64,000 nucleotides of DNA from Bacteroidota bacterium (GTDB lineage: Bacteria > Bacteroidota > Bacteroidia > Chitinophagales > LD1): the NCBI GenBank assembly GCA_947475165.1, contig CANJLD010000001.1, forward strand, positions 248,001 through 312,000. The letters run 5' to 3'. The position numbers were made by a program, and so were the translations under genes. The stretch's first letter is position 1; each line of letters opens with the position of its first letter. The notes under the pieces are model-generated. The model was not told the origin of the DNA. It saw nothing but the letters and a program-made list of their open reading frames with translations, and did no database searches. Positions 46,401 through 53,648 of this stretch are shown here, in pieces.

Positions 46401-46654
46401 GCACTGGTGGCATCGGATAGCATGTATTGCATTCCCTGCACACCATTAATTTCTCTTTCTAAAATAGTTAAGGTAGACTTCACCAACAGGTCGGCATTGG
46501 AACCCGGAAATTCGATAAAGATACTTACCCTCGGAGGAGCAATCTCGGGAAACTGAGCTACCGGTATGGTATTTATTGCCAGTAGTCCCATAAAAACTAT
46601 GGCAACGGATATGGCAATGGCAAGAACCGGTCTTTGAATAAATTTATTAAACAT
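43427..46654 (-). CDS. RND efflux permease, HAE1 family (AcrB-like)
   Basis: A 1075-residue proton-driven drug pump with the standard 12-span, two-porter layout: MFNKFIQRPVLAIAISVAIV at the start, GSNADLLVKSTLTILEREIN in the porter, and the TM4 motif LAIGIVVDNAIVVVEAV. The proton-relay lysine is kept (GLLGKNAVLIVEF). In AcrB the TM4 pair is Asp407-Asp408; here it reads Asp408-Asn409, so the second acid is Asn. It is the middle gene of the efflux operon; the adaptor is 26 bases upstream. Confidence 0.96.
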   Translation of the reverse strand: MFNKFIQRPVLAIAISVAIVFMGLLAINTIPVAQFPEIAPPRVSIFIEFPGSNADLLVKSTLTILEREINGVQGMQYMLSDATSASEASIDIVFEPGTDPTIAAARVKSRVDQVMTNLPPLVQREGVIIKPLQPSMLMYLNLYSTSKNTDEKFLFNYANTYILPEIQRISGMGHAEAIGSRAFAIRVWLNPDRMMAYKISAEDVLKAIDEQSVLARPGRVGLSSGKTAQSQEYVFTYKGWYNTPEQYKEIIIRANAEGEILKLKDVAEVEVGSEFVDIYSNKDGFPSASIVLKQNPGSNANKVIADVKAKLEELRKDFPPGMDYEINYDVSKFVDASIEKVLHTLLEAFILVAIVVFIFLGDWRSTLIPILAVPVSLIGTFVFMQMFGLSINLITLFALVLAIGIVVDNAIVVVEAVHVKMDEENLSPYKAVQKALGEIGGAIIAITLVMTAVFVPVAFMSGPVGVLYRQFSITMATAIILSGVVALTLTPVLCAILLKNTHGQPKRKTPVSIFLDWFNKGFEKITGKYTGLLKLIVDRRVVTYGILLAFAFGIVGINKILPAGFIPNEDQGQIYAIIQTPPGTTLERTNEIARKLQAIAKKVEGVQSVTALAGFEILTEGRGSNAGTCLINLKDWSDRKHNVKQVIAELEEKSKDLAANIEYFEPPAVPGYGTSDGFSLRLLDKSSDVDYQEFDRVNKEFVEALEKRKELSGLFAFYSAKYPQYELLIDNAKAMQKGVSIGASMENLNIMIGSTYEQGFIRFNNYYKVYTQAGPEFRKQPSDILNMFIKNDKGEMVPYSAFMTIKKTQGPNEISRYNLYISSLINGTPAPGYSSGDAIKAIQEVAKENLPRGYDIAWEGLSYDEAKRGNEALYIFLVVIFFVYLILAAQYESFLLPFAVLLSIPPGIFGSFMLLKLMGLSNDVYAQVGLIMLTGLLGKNAVLIVEFAVQKHNQGATVLEAAIEGARVRFRPILMTSFAFIAGLIPLVIATGPGAVGNHTIGASALGGMLFGTVFGVIIVPGLYFIFGKLSEGKQLINDQDENPLSEDFVESQEQVALTRNIRKLITKFLKRKEK

Positions 46655-46680
46655 CTTGTCTGTAATTTTTTGGTTCCTGC

Positions 46681-47763
46681 CTACTCAGCATGTAAATTAT
46701 TTAGATCCTCTAACGCCTTTTCGAAAGACACAAACTCAGTTTCAATTTTCTCGTTGTTTTTCACTTTGCCCAAACCTTCTAAAAGGATTTTGTCGTTCGG
46801 GTTAAGACCAGCTGTAACAACATATAGATGCGGCATTTCCTGCGCTATGGTAATTTGTCGTGACGTCAACACACCTTTTTCATCCACCACATACACAAAC
46901 TTTTTATCGAGAATATCGAAGGTTGCTTTTTGAGGAATGAGGATGGCATTTTTAAGATACGCAGGCATCAGAATATTTCCTGTTTCGCCATGGCGCAGTA
47001 TCTGTTTAGAATTCGGAAATGTGGCGCGGAAGGCAATGTTTCCTGTTTCGTTATTAAAGTCGGCTTCAATAGTTTCTACAATTCCTTTCTGGTCAAACAT
47101 TTCGTTGTTTGCCATTTGCAACTCTACTTTTTGCTGACTTTCTTTTTTTGCACGGGTGATGTAGTCTAAGTATTCCGCCTCCGGCACATTGAAGTAAACC
47201 CACATTTTACTGTTGTCAGAAAGCGTGGTGAGCAATGCTCCTTCATCAACCAAACTTCCGAGCCGCTCGTAGAAGTGGTCCATGATGCCATCGAACGGTG
47301 CGCGAATTTCGGTAAATGATAAATGCGCTTGCGCTAACGATAACTCTGCTTTCTCTTTATCTAATGTTGCCTTGGCTAATGCCAATTCGTTCTTTGATAC
47401 AATGTTGCTGTCGGAAAGATTTTTTGTGTTTTGATATTCAATCTCCGCAAAGTTTACATTGGCTTGTGCCTTTTGCATTTCTGCCTGATAAATAACCGGC
47501 ATAATCTGAAACATCAGTTGCCCTTTTTTTACAAACTGCCCTTCATCAACATAAACATTTTGTAAGTATCCTTTCTCCTGCGAGCGCAGTTCAATGTGGT
47601 TATAGGCATGAATCTGACACACATAATTTTTATAAATCATGGTGTCCATTTGCATGGGGCTGGTTACCAAAAATTTGGCTTCCGCTTCCTTTTCATGTTT
47701 TTCAGAATTACAACCATACATCAATACGGTTGACAGGCTAAGGAGAATGAGTATCCTCTTCAT
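46681..47763 (-). CDS. RND efflux periplasmic adaptor (membrane-fusion protein)
   Basis: A 360-residue lipoprotein (lipobox LMYGC). The frame extends to 47838, but ATG at 47763 (MKRILILLSLSTVLMYGC) has the signal. Domain order is barrel-sandwich hybrid (HIELRSQEKGYLQNVYVDEG), helical hairpin (LALAKATLDKEKAELSLAQA), lipoyl (IRAPFDGIMDHFYERLGSLV) and beta-barrel. It joins the pump to the outer-membrane channel. Confidence 0.94.
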   Translation of the reverse strand: MKRILILLSLSTVLMYGCNSEKHEKEAEAKFLVTSPMQMDTMIYKNYVCQIHAYNHIELRSQEKGYLQNVYVDEGQFVKKGQLMFQIMPVIYQAEMQKAQANVNFAEIEYQNTKNLSDSNIVSKNELALAKATLDKEKAELSLAQAHLSFTEIRAPFDGIMDHFYERLGSLVDEGALLTTLSDNSKMWVYFNVPEAEYLDYITRAKKESQQKVELQMANNEMFDQKGIVETIEADFNNETGNIAFRATFPNSKQILRHGETGNILMPAYLKNAILIPQKATFDILDKKFVYVVDEKGVLTSRQITIAQEMPHLYVVTAGLNPNDKILLEGLGKVKNNEKIETEFVSFEKALEDLNNLHAE

Positions 47764-47868
47764 TACAGTTTTTGTTTTAGTTGATAAATGACAAATGGAA
47801 AGCATTAACCGGAGTGAAGGTTGAATGCAAAACCGCAACCCTAAAAGAGGGAGCGGGTAATTAAAAAG

Positions 47869-48240
47869 TTAAGACAAGTACGTCTTCCAGGAATGGTAGA
47901 GTACGAACAAAGGAACCGAGGAACGGTTTTGAATGAAAGAGGAATAGTCTGCAGTCCAATTTTCCGTAACAACTAAATCGAATATGTTGAACGAGGTTTG
48001 TTCGTTCGCCATCGTATTTGAATCGGAGTCTAAATCATCTTCTTGTTCATTCTCGCTCGGAACTTCGCGGTCATTAGGCACCGGTGCAGATTCAACAGGC
48101 AGATGAAGTTTGAGAAAATTATCTACTGAAGAAAAAGAAGAAATATTTTTTTGAGGGAATGAATCAGACGCATCAACACTTAAATTTAGCCCAAGTGCCG
48201 CTACTAAAACCAAAAAGTAATAAGAATTTCTTCCTGACAT
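47869..48240 (-). CDS. Small secreted protein upstream of the efflux operon, unknown
   Basis: 123 residues with a hydrophobic leader (about 6-23) and an acidic central stretch (SENEQEDDLDSDSNTMANE). The C-terminal third is aromatic-rich. No family recognised. It lies 105 bases ahead of the adaptor gene on the same strand. A role in efflux is inferred from position only; it may also be a separate unit. Confidence 0.6.
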   Translation of the reverse strand: MSGRNSYYFLVLVAALGLNLSVDASDSFPQKNISSFSSVDNFLKLHLPVESAPVPNDREVPSENEQEDDLDSDSNTMANEQTSFNIFDLVVTENWTADYSSFIQNRSSVPLFVLYHSWKTYLS

Positions 48241-48320
48241 TTTTCTAATTGCCGTGCGAATATCAGTTATGGTTTGGTATTTATAAATCGCTTAACAATT
48301 GTTGAGAGATTGCCGTGAAT

Positions 48321-48692
48321 TTAATTGGCAGGAACCGGTTTAGTTTTTGTATAAACATACGCCCACCAAATCAACAAAAACTGAATAGGCAAACGCAAGT
48401 AAAGCGCAAAGGCGGAAAAATTCCAATCGGTTGAATGCAATGCCATATTAATGTTGGCAGGAAAAATTGCCACAAGCAAAAGGATAATTCCCCAGGCAGA
48501 AATTTTTCTTGTTTGCGGTAGCATAACACCAATACCTAAAATAATTTCAATTGCACCACTTATGATATTTAACTCATTAGGGTGGGGAAGAAATCCAATA
48601 AGCATCTTCAAATAAAAATCGGGATGCAAGAAGTGATTGATGCCTGCAAGCACATACAAAATCCCCATTAAGTAAACTGTATATTTTTTCAT
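48321..48692 (-). CDS. DoxX-like membrane protein
   Basis: A 123-residue protein with four hydrophobic segments. The N-terminus YTVYLMGILYVLAGINHFLH and IISGAIEIILGIGVMLPQTR match the DoxX family. Function is uncertain; relatives are linked to thiosulfate:quinone oxidoreductase and to redox proteins. It follows miaE by 13 bases. Confidence 0.85.
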   Translation of the reverse strand: MKKYTVYLMGILYVLAGINHFLHPDFYLKMLIGFLPHPNELNIISGAIEIILGIGVMLPQTRKISAWGIILLLVAIFPANINMALHSTDWNFSAFALYLRLPIQFLLIWWAYVYTKTKPVPAN

Positions 48693-48705
48693 ATTGATTT
48701 TCCGG

Positions 48706-49287
48706 TTAGTGAATCCTATCTCCTCTTACGTCTATCTTCTGCATTATTCCTGCTTCAAACTCTAACCATTCTTCCCAACGGGCTAATACTTTTTCTTTCT
48801 CGCCAATTTCGCAAGCCATATCTAAAAACAACCGGTAGTGACCGGCTTCACTCACCATCAGGTTTTTGTAGAACTGTTTTAATTCTTTGTCTTCAATATT
48901 TTTTGAGAGCAGTTTAAACCGCTCACAACTTCTTGCTTCTATTAAAGCGGAGAATAAAAGTTTTTCACTCAGTGAATCCTTACGCGACCCACCGTGACGA
49001 ATAAATTTCAACAACTCGCTTACGTATTTATCTTTTCGCTGCAAGCCCAATTTCAATCCACGCTTTTTTAAATGTTCCACTACCAATTCAAAATGCCCCC
49101 ATTCCTCTTTTACAATTGGAGATAAGGCAACTACTATATTTTCGAAATCGGGATAATTCTGAATTAAAGAAATAGCCGTAGAGGTAGCTTTCTGCTCGCA
49201 GTAAGCATGGTCGGTAAGAATTTCCTGAATAGATTTTCCGGCAAGGTCAGCCCAGCGAGGGTCGGTGGGAAGTTTTAGTCCTAACAT
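48706..49287 (-). CDS. miaE: tRNA-(ms2io6A)-hydroxylase (MiaE family)
   Basis: A 193-residue di-iron protein. The ferritin-like fold is shown by HAYCEQKATSTAISLI, IVKEEWGHFELVVEHL, IEARSCERFKLL and VSEAGHYRLFLDMA, carrying the Glu/His ligands. MiaE hydroxylates the 2-methylthio-isopentenyl adenosine at position 37 of tRNAs. Start and length are normal, and it is probably in one operon with the DoxX-like gene, which is 13 bases downstream. Confidence 0.88.
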   Translation of the reverse strand: MLGLKLPTDPRWADLAGKSIQEILTDHAYCEQKATSTAISLIQNYPDFENIVVALSPIVKEEWGHFELVVEHLKKRGLKLGLQRKDKYVSELLKFIRHGGSRKDSLSEKLLFSALIEARSCERFKLLSKNIEDKELKQFYKNLMVSEAGHYRLFLDMACEIGEKEKVLARWEEWLEFEAGIMQKIDVRGDRIH

Positions 49288-49332
49288 ATTAGAGGCGAAA
49301 CTAAAAATTCATTTCAGCCGAAGAGTAATCCA

Positions 49333-51900
49333 CTACGCTGCTTTAGGTAAAGTGAAATGGAACGTACTGCCTTTTCCCTTTTCGGAAATAGCCCAAAGTT
49401 TACCTCCGTGCTTTTCTATAACCTTGGCGCATATACTTAAACCGATACCGGTTCCCTGAAACTCTTCATCGGTATGCAAGCGTTTAAAGATTTTGAAAAT
49501 TTGCTCAGCATATTGCTGGTCGAAACCGATACCGTTATCGGCTATTGTAAAATGCCAGTCGTTCATTTCATCAGCTACCTTAACGGTTACTTTCTTAGCC
49601 GGTGTAAGATTATACTTCAATCCATTTTCAATCAGGTTCTGGAATAACTCACCCATCATGGTTTCGTTGCAGGTAATTACCGGCAAGTCATCTACATCTA
49701 CAGTGCCGTTGTTCTTCTCCATGATATCTTTCAAGCCTCCTAGCACTTTCTTCACCATATCATTAAGCGATACGTTCTCAGCCATATTAACCGACTGTTC
49801 CATTTTAGAATACTGTAGAATATCGCGAATAAGGTCGCTCATCTTGTTTGCACCATCTATACTGAAGTTCACAAAGTCCTGTGCAGCTTGTGGCAGGGCC
49901 TCAGAATATTTTTTCTTCAACAAGGTGAGATATGAAACGATAGTGCGTATCGGCTGTTTCATATCATGACTTACTATGTATGCAAACTCTTCCAGTTCCT
50001 TGTTAGAGCGTGCAAGGTTCTTGGCTTTTACCTCCAGCTCGACTTGTGCTTCTCTCAAATCGGTTACATCTCGAATAATGAGCAAGTACTCGTTAGCCTT
50101 AAACGGAGCTATAACCACTTTAAAGAAATTGTCTTTGTGGTAAGTGGTATCGTGGTATTCAAACGAAGCCGACAAATCAGATTCTATTACACTATCTAAA
50201 GTTGCCGAGAAAAGTTCAGGTGCATCGCCCGGTAGAATTTCGCTGAAGGTTTTACCCATCAAATTCATATCCTGCATAAAAGGATCCATAGTGGTAAACT
50301 CGTTGCCACCGGTAAACTCGCCATTCTTATTAATAATGTACAACCAGTCCGGCAAGGCGCGGAGGATAAACTCGTTGGTCAATTGCGCTTCATGTAAGCG
50401 CATTTCGGTTCTTAAACGCGTAAACGCGTTGGCTACCATGTTACCTATTAGGGCAAAGAAATTAGACTGCACATGTTTTACGCGCACATCGAACACAAAC
50501 ACCACAAACCCGTTAACCACATTACCGCTTTGCAGTGGAATAATGTAGAACTGCTTATCCGTAACATTGGCTGTGCTGATAATTTGAATTTCGTTCAACT
50601 GGACGGGCAGAATGAAATGACCGCGCGATGATTTTTCGCCACGTATGCTGCGCAGGAACACCACCAGCGGCTGGTCTATCTTTACTACCAGATTAAATTT
50701 AGCTGCGAGGTTTTTATCGGCACCGCCAAACCATTGATTGGTTGAACGGAATTCATCGCTCAACTTACCGTGCATACGGTAAACCAATACAGCATCGGCC
50801 TCCAGCATCATACCAAACTCGCCCAGGGCTACATCTATACCCGATTGAATTTCCGCACGGTCAACATTTATAAACTGATTGGAATGGCGAATAAGCATTT
50901 CCTCCACAATCATCTGCTGCTTTATTTCTTCCTCCTGCTTTTTGCGCTCTTCTATATTTCTTGTTTCAGCAAATATCAATACCTGCGAGCTACCTTCTTT
51001 GGCAGCAAAGGTGCTGAAGATACTTTCTACCCAAATGTAGTTTCCTTCATCATCCTTTAAGCGGTATTCTAATCGCTCACGGCTGTTTGTTTGGGCCACT
51101 ACACTCGCAGCCACTTTCTCTATTTCTGCAAAATCTTCCTCGTTGGTTACTTCTTTAATTGATCTCTTCGAAATCTCCTGCATTTCATAACCTGCCAGTT
51201 CTCTGGCAGCAGGGTTGATGTAAACAAAGCACAATTGGCTATCTAAAATAATTTGTGCATCACGCGCATTCTCGCTTATTACTTTAAACTGAATACTTAC
51301 ATCTGACGAAACCTGCGAGAACTTCATTCGCTGCACATTGATCATATAGTTACCTGCCAGCACAATAGTAAACACAACCATGTGCATCGGGTCTTTCAAT
51401 AGCGGATCAAATTGCCAATTAATACCTACTGCAACTGCAAAGAGTAATACTTCACCTGCCGAAAATAGCATCAACTCTCTGCGCGAATCCAACCCAAAAC
51501 AGATAATTACAAACAGGATGTAACTAAATATCATGTAGAACATTTCTCCCTGTAGCGCCTCTGTAAATTCCTTTATAGGAAGATTTGGGTTTACATGCAA
51601 AAACTGCGTATTGGTAGAGTACGCATAAATTACATTGAAGTTTAAGTAGAACAAAAAGAACTTAAAAGCTGCAGAAGTATTGTCCTTATACTTAGGATTC
51701 CTTAAAACAGAAAGCACAACTACTACTGTACCAATCAACACACCGGCTATCCAGATAATTGGCGAGTCTTTAGCTTCTTTCCCGCTCATCATTTCTACCA
51801 TATTTCCTAGAAGCAATCCTACTACCATGAACAAAGAAATGGCCCGTTCTTTCCAGTAAGATTCACCCGTAATGCGATTGATAAGTGATTTTTTCGGCAT
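49333..51900 (-). CDS. Membrane-bound PAS-domain sensor histidine kinase
   Basis: 855 residues. The N-terminus has six to seven hydrophobic segments (about 15-190), followed by a PAS domain with PAC (about 205-330; FVYINPAARELAGYEMQEIS), a GAF-like part, a second PAS region, a short coiled coil, a HisKA domain with phospho-acceptor His at about 640 (IVSHDMKQPIRTI), and HATPase_c with NLIENGLKYN, ADNGIGF and GTGIGLSICAKVIEKHGG. No receiver domain and no response-regulator gene adjacent. A dyad symmetry CCTGTTA-TCC-TAACAGG lies 30 bases upstream of its start. Confidence 0.92.
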   Translation of the reverse strand: MPKKSLINRITGESYWKERAISLFMVVGLLLGNMVEMMSGKEAKDSPIIWIAGVLIGTVVVVLSVLRNPKYKDNTSAAFKFFLFYLNFNVIYAYSTNTQFLHVNPNLPIKEFTEALQGEMFYMIFSYILFVIICFGLDSRRELMLFSAGEVLLFAVAVGINWQFDPLLKDPMHMVVFTIVLAGNYMINVQRMKFSQVSSDVSIQFKVISENARDAQIILDSQLCFVYINPAARELAGYEMQEISKRSIKEVTNEEDFAEIEKVAASVVAQTNSRERLEYRLKDDEGNYIWVESIFSTFAAKEGSSQVLIFAETRNIEERKKQEEEIKQQMIVEEMLIRHSNQFINVDRAEIQSGIDVALGEFGMMLEADAVLVYRMHGKLSDEFRSTNQWFGGADKNLAAKFNLVVKIDQPLVVFLRSIRGEKSSRGHFILPVQLNEIQIISTANVTDKQFYIIPLQSGNVVNGFVVFVFDVRVKHVQSNFFALIGNMVANAFTRLRTEMRLHEAQLTNEFILRALPDWLYIINKNGEFTGGNEFTTMDPFMQDMNLMGKTFSEILPGDAPELFSATLDSVIESDLSASFEYHDTTYHKDNFFKVVIAPFKANEYLLIIRDVTDLREAQVELEVKAKNLARSNKELEEFAYIVSHDMKQPIRTIVSYLTLLKKKYSEALPQAAQDFVNFSIDGANKMSDLIRDILQYSKMEQSVNMAENVSLNDMVKKVLGGLKDIMEKNNGTVDVDDLPVITCNETMMGELFQNLIENGLKYNLTPAKKVTVKVADEMNDWHFTIADNGIGFDQQYAEQIFKIFKRLHTDEEFQGTGIGLSICAKVIEKHGGKLWAISEKGKGSTFHFTLPKAA

Positions 51901-51929
51901 ACTATTTCTTGCTGTAATGATATAGCTAT

Positions 51930-51946
51930 CCTGTTATCCTAACAGG
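51930..51946. promoter_or_regulatory. Possible operator: 7-bp dyad in the divergent promoter region
   Basis: CCTGTTA (51930-51936) / TAACAGG (51940-51946) with spacer TCC, in the 237-base space between the divergent histidine kinase and oxoamine synthase genes. It may be a transcription-factor site; I see no match to a known one. Confidence 0.35.
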
Positions 51947-52098
51947 TAACATCTTCACACTTGTTTATAGCAGAAGAATATTTGAGTAGACACTCTATAA
52001 GACGAGCGTTGATATTATTTGTGACTATTAGCCGTTTACACAGGTAAAATACAAGTTATTTCCGTTGCCATTTATAGCTATTTTATTACCGGAGAGGA

Positions 52099-52106
52099 TA
52101 TTTTTG
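52099..52106 (+). promoter_or_regulatory. Minus-seven-like element of the oxoamine synthase gene
   Basis: TATTTTTG fits TAnnTTTG and is placed 31 bases before the ATG at 52138. A TTG at the usual distance is missing, so the upstream half is unclear. Confidence 0.5.
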
Positions 52107-52137
52107 TTACAAGATTTTAATTCACCTGACTGAAATC

Positions 52138-53430
52138 ATGAAAAAAGAATTTACCGATGTTATCAACAAAATCTTCAACAAGAACCGCGAGCTTGGTTTA
52201 ATCCATGGTTCTACCCAAGATGAAATTTTAGATGGCAAGCATGTAACTGTGCGGGGCAACAAAATGGTTTACTACGGCTCTTGCAGTTACCTGGGCTTAG
52301 AAACCGATGAGCGCTTAAAGAAAGCCGCTATTAATGCCGTGCAGCGGTATGGTTCGCAGTTTTCATGTTCCCGTACCTTCCTGCAAATGGGCTTGTACGA
52401 AGAAGTGGAAAGCATGTTAGGTGAGATTATGGGCAAGCCGGTTTTGCTGGCTCCTACTACCAGTTTAGGTCACGTATCTACTATACCCGTAATTATTGGC
52501 GAGCGCGATGCCGTTATTGCCGACCAACAAGTACATAACAGCGTGCGTAACGCCATACAAATGGTAAAAGGCGATGGCACGTATGTAGAAACACTTCCGC
52601 ATAACCGTATGGATTTGTTGGAACAACGTATTGAAACTCTTCAAAAAGAATACGACCGCGTTTGGTACTTTACCGATGGTGTTTTCTCGATGTATGGCGA
52701 CACTCCTAACTTTAAAGAAATTTGGAGATTGCTGGATAAATATGAGCAGTTTAACTTTTATGTAGATGATGCACACGGTATGAGCTGGGCTGGCAAAAAC
52801 GGTCGCGGTCTTACCCTTAGCCGTATGCCTCACCACCCCCGCATGATGGTTACTTCCTCCCTGGCAAAAGGTTTTGCTAACTGCGGTGGTGTATTAGCTT
52901 TTGGTAGCGAAGAAGAAAAGAACACCATTAAAAACTGCGGTAGTTCATTCATCTTCTCTGGTCCATTACAACCTGCTGTACTAGGTGCTATTAAAGCGGC
53001 CGCCCAAATTCACTTGAGCCCTGAAATTGAAACATTGCAGAATGATTTGTATGAGCGCATGTTATTCTTTGTAGACAGAGCTCAATACCATGCACTGCCG
53101 CTTATCAGCAGTGCCATTACTCCTATCTTCTACATTGGTGTAGGTAAACCCGAAATTGGTTTCAAACTTTCTGAAATACTGAACAAAGAAGGTATCATGT
53201 TCAATCTTGCGCAGTTCCCTGCCGTATCGGTTAAAAATGCAGGAGTTCGAATTGCATTAACCAACCACCACACACTTCAAGACATTAATAAGCTATTAGA
53301 ATCTATTGCTCACTACCTACCTAAATTAGTTGAAGAAGCAGGCTATAGCTACGAAGAAATTTACGAAGCATTCGGCATGAAACGCCCGCAAACAACTTCT
53401 ATAGAAATGCCATTAAGAAAAATTGCTTAA
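52138..53430 (+). CDS. Alpha-oxoamine synthase family PLP enzyme (KBL/SPT/sulfonolipid-synthase-like)
   Basis: 430 residues. The fold-type I PLP site is complete: DDAHG (Asp210, His213), SSLAKG with the Schiff-base Lys244, YYGSCSYLGLETDERL and SSAITPIF. The family condenses an amino acid with an acyl-CoA, as in serine palmitoyltransferase, KBL, CqsA and the cysteate acyltransferase of sulfonolipid synthesis. The alanine/glycine-specific members are shorter. The substrate cannot be decided here. It is followed by a rho-independent terminator, thus monocistronic. Confidence 0.88.
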   Translation: MKKEFTDVINKIFNKNRELGLIHGSTQDEILDGKHVTVRGNKMVYYGSCSYLGLETDERLKKAAINAVQRYGSQFSCSRTFLQMGLYEEVESMLGEIMGKPVLLAPTTSLGHVSTIPVIIGERDAVIADQQVHNSVRNAIQMVKGDGTYVETLPHNRMDLLEQRIETLQKEYDRVWYFTDGVFSMYGDTPNFKEIWRLLDKYEQFNFYVDDAHGMSWAGKNGRGLTLSRMPHHPRMMVTSSLAKGFANCGGVLAFGSEEEKNTIKNCGSSFIFSGPLQPAVLGAIKAAAQIHLSPEIETLQNDLYERMLFFVDRAQYHALPLISSAITPIFYIGVGKPEIGFKLSEILNKEGIMFNLAQFPAVSVKNAGVRIALTNHHTLQDINKLLESIAHYLPKLVEEAGYSYEEIYEAFGMKRPQTTSIEMPLRKIA

Positions 53431-53451
53431 ACCCGGGAAGGGCTAAGCAGC

Positions 53452-53479
53452 AAAGGCACTCGAAAGAGTGCCTTTTTTT
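53452..53479 (+). terminator. Rho-independent terminator of the oxoamine synthase gene
   Basis: Stem AAAGGCACTC / GAGTGCCTTT with a GAAA tetraloop (53462-53465) and a seven-T run, 21 bases after the stop codon. Confidence 0.93.
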
Positions 53480-53594
53480 ATGCATCATCCGCCTATGTGC
53501 CTTTCAGTAAAACTTATATTAAATAGTATTTGATGCATTTAGAAACAATTCCATACATTAATTGTGAAGATTGCCACTGTGAATTAGATGAAAA

Positions 53595-53627
53595 AAATCC
53601 CGTGCCAGGTAAGCCGACACGGGATTT
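53595..53627 (-). terminator. Rho-independent terminator of rpsA
   Basis: Stem AAATCCCGTG (53595-53604) / CACGGGATTT (53618-53627); read on the minus strand it ends in a run of seven T. It is 21 bases downstream of the rpsA stop. Confidence 0.85.
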
Positions 53628-53648
53628 AATTTTTAAAGCGAAAACTGA

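Noticed and set aside
42006-48240. An antibiotic-resistance island
   Set aside because: RND efflux operons are ordinary chromosomal genes in Bacteroidota; composition and neighbours show no sign of transfer.
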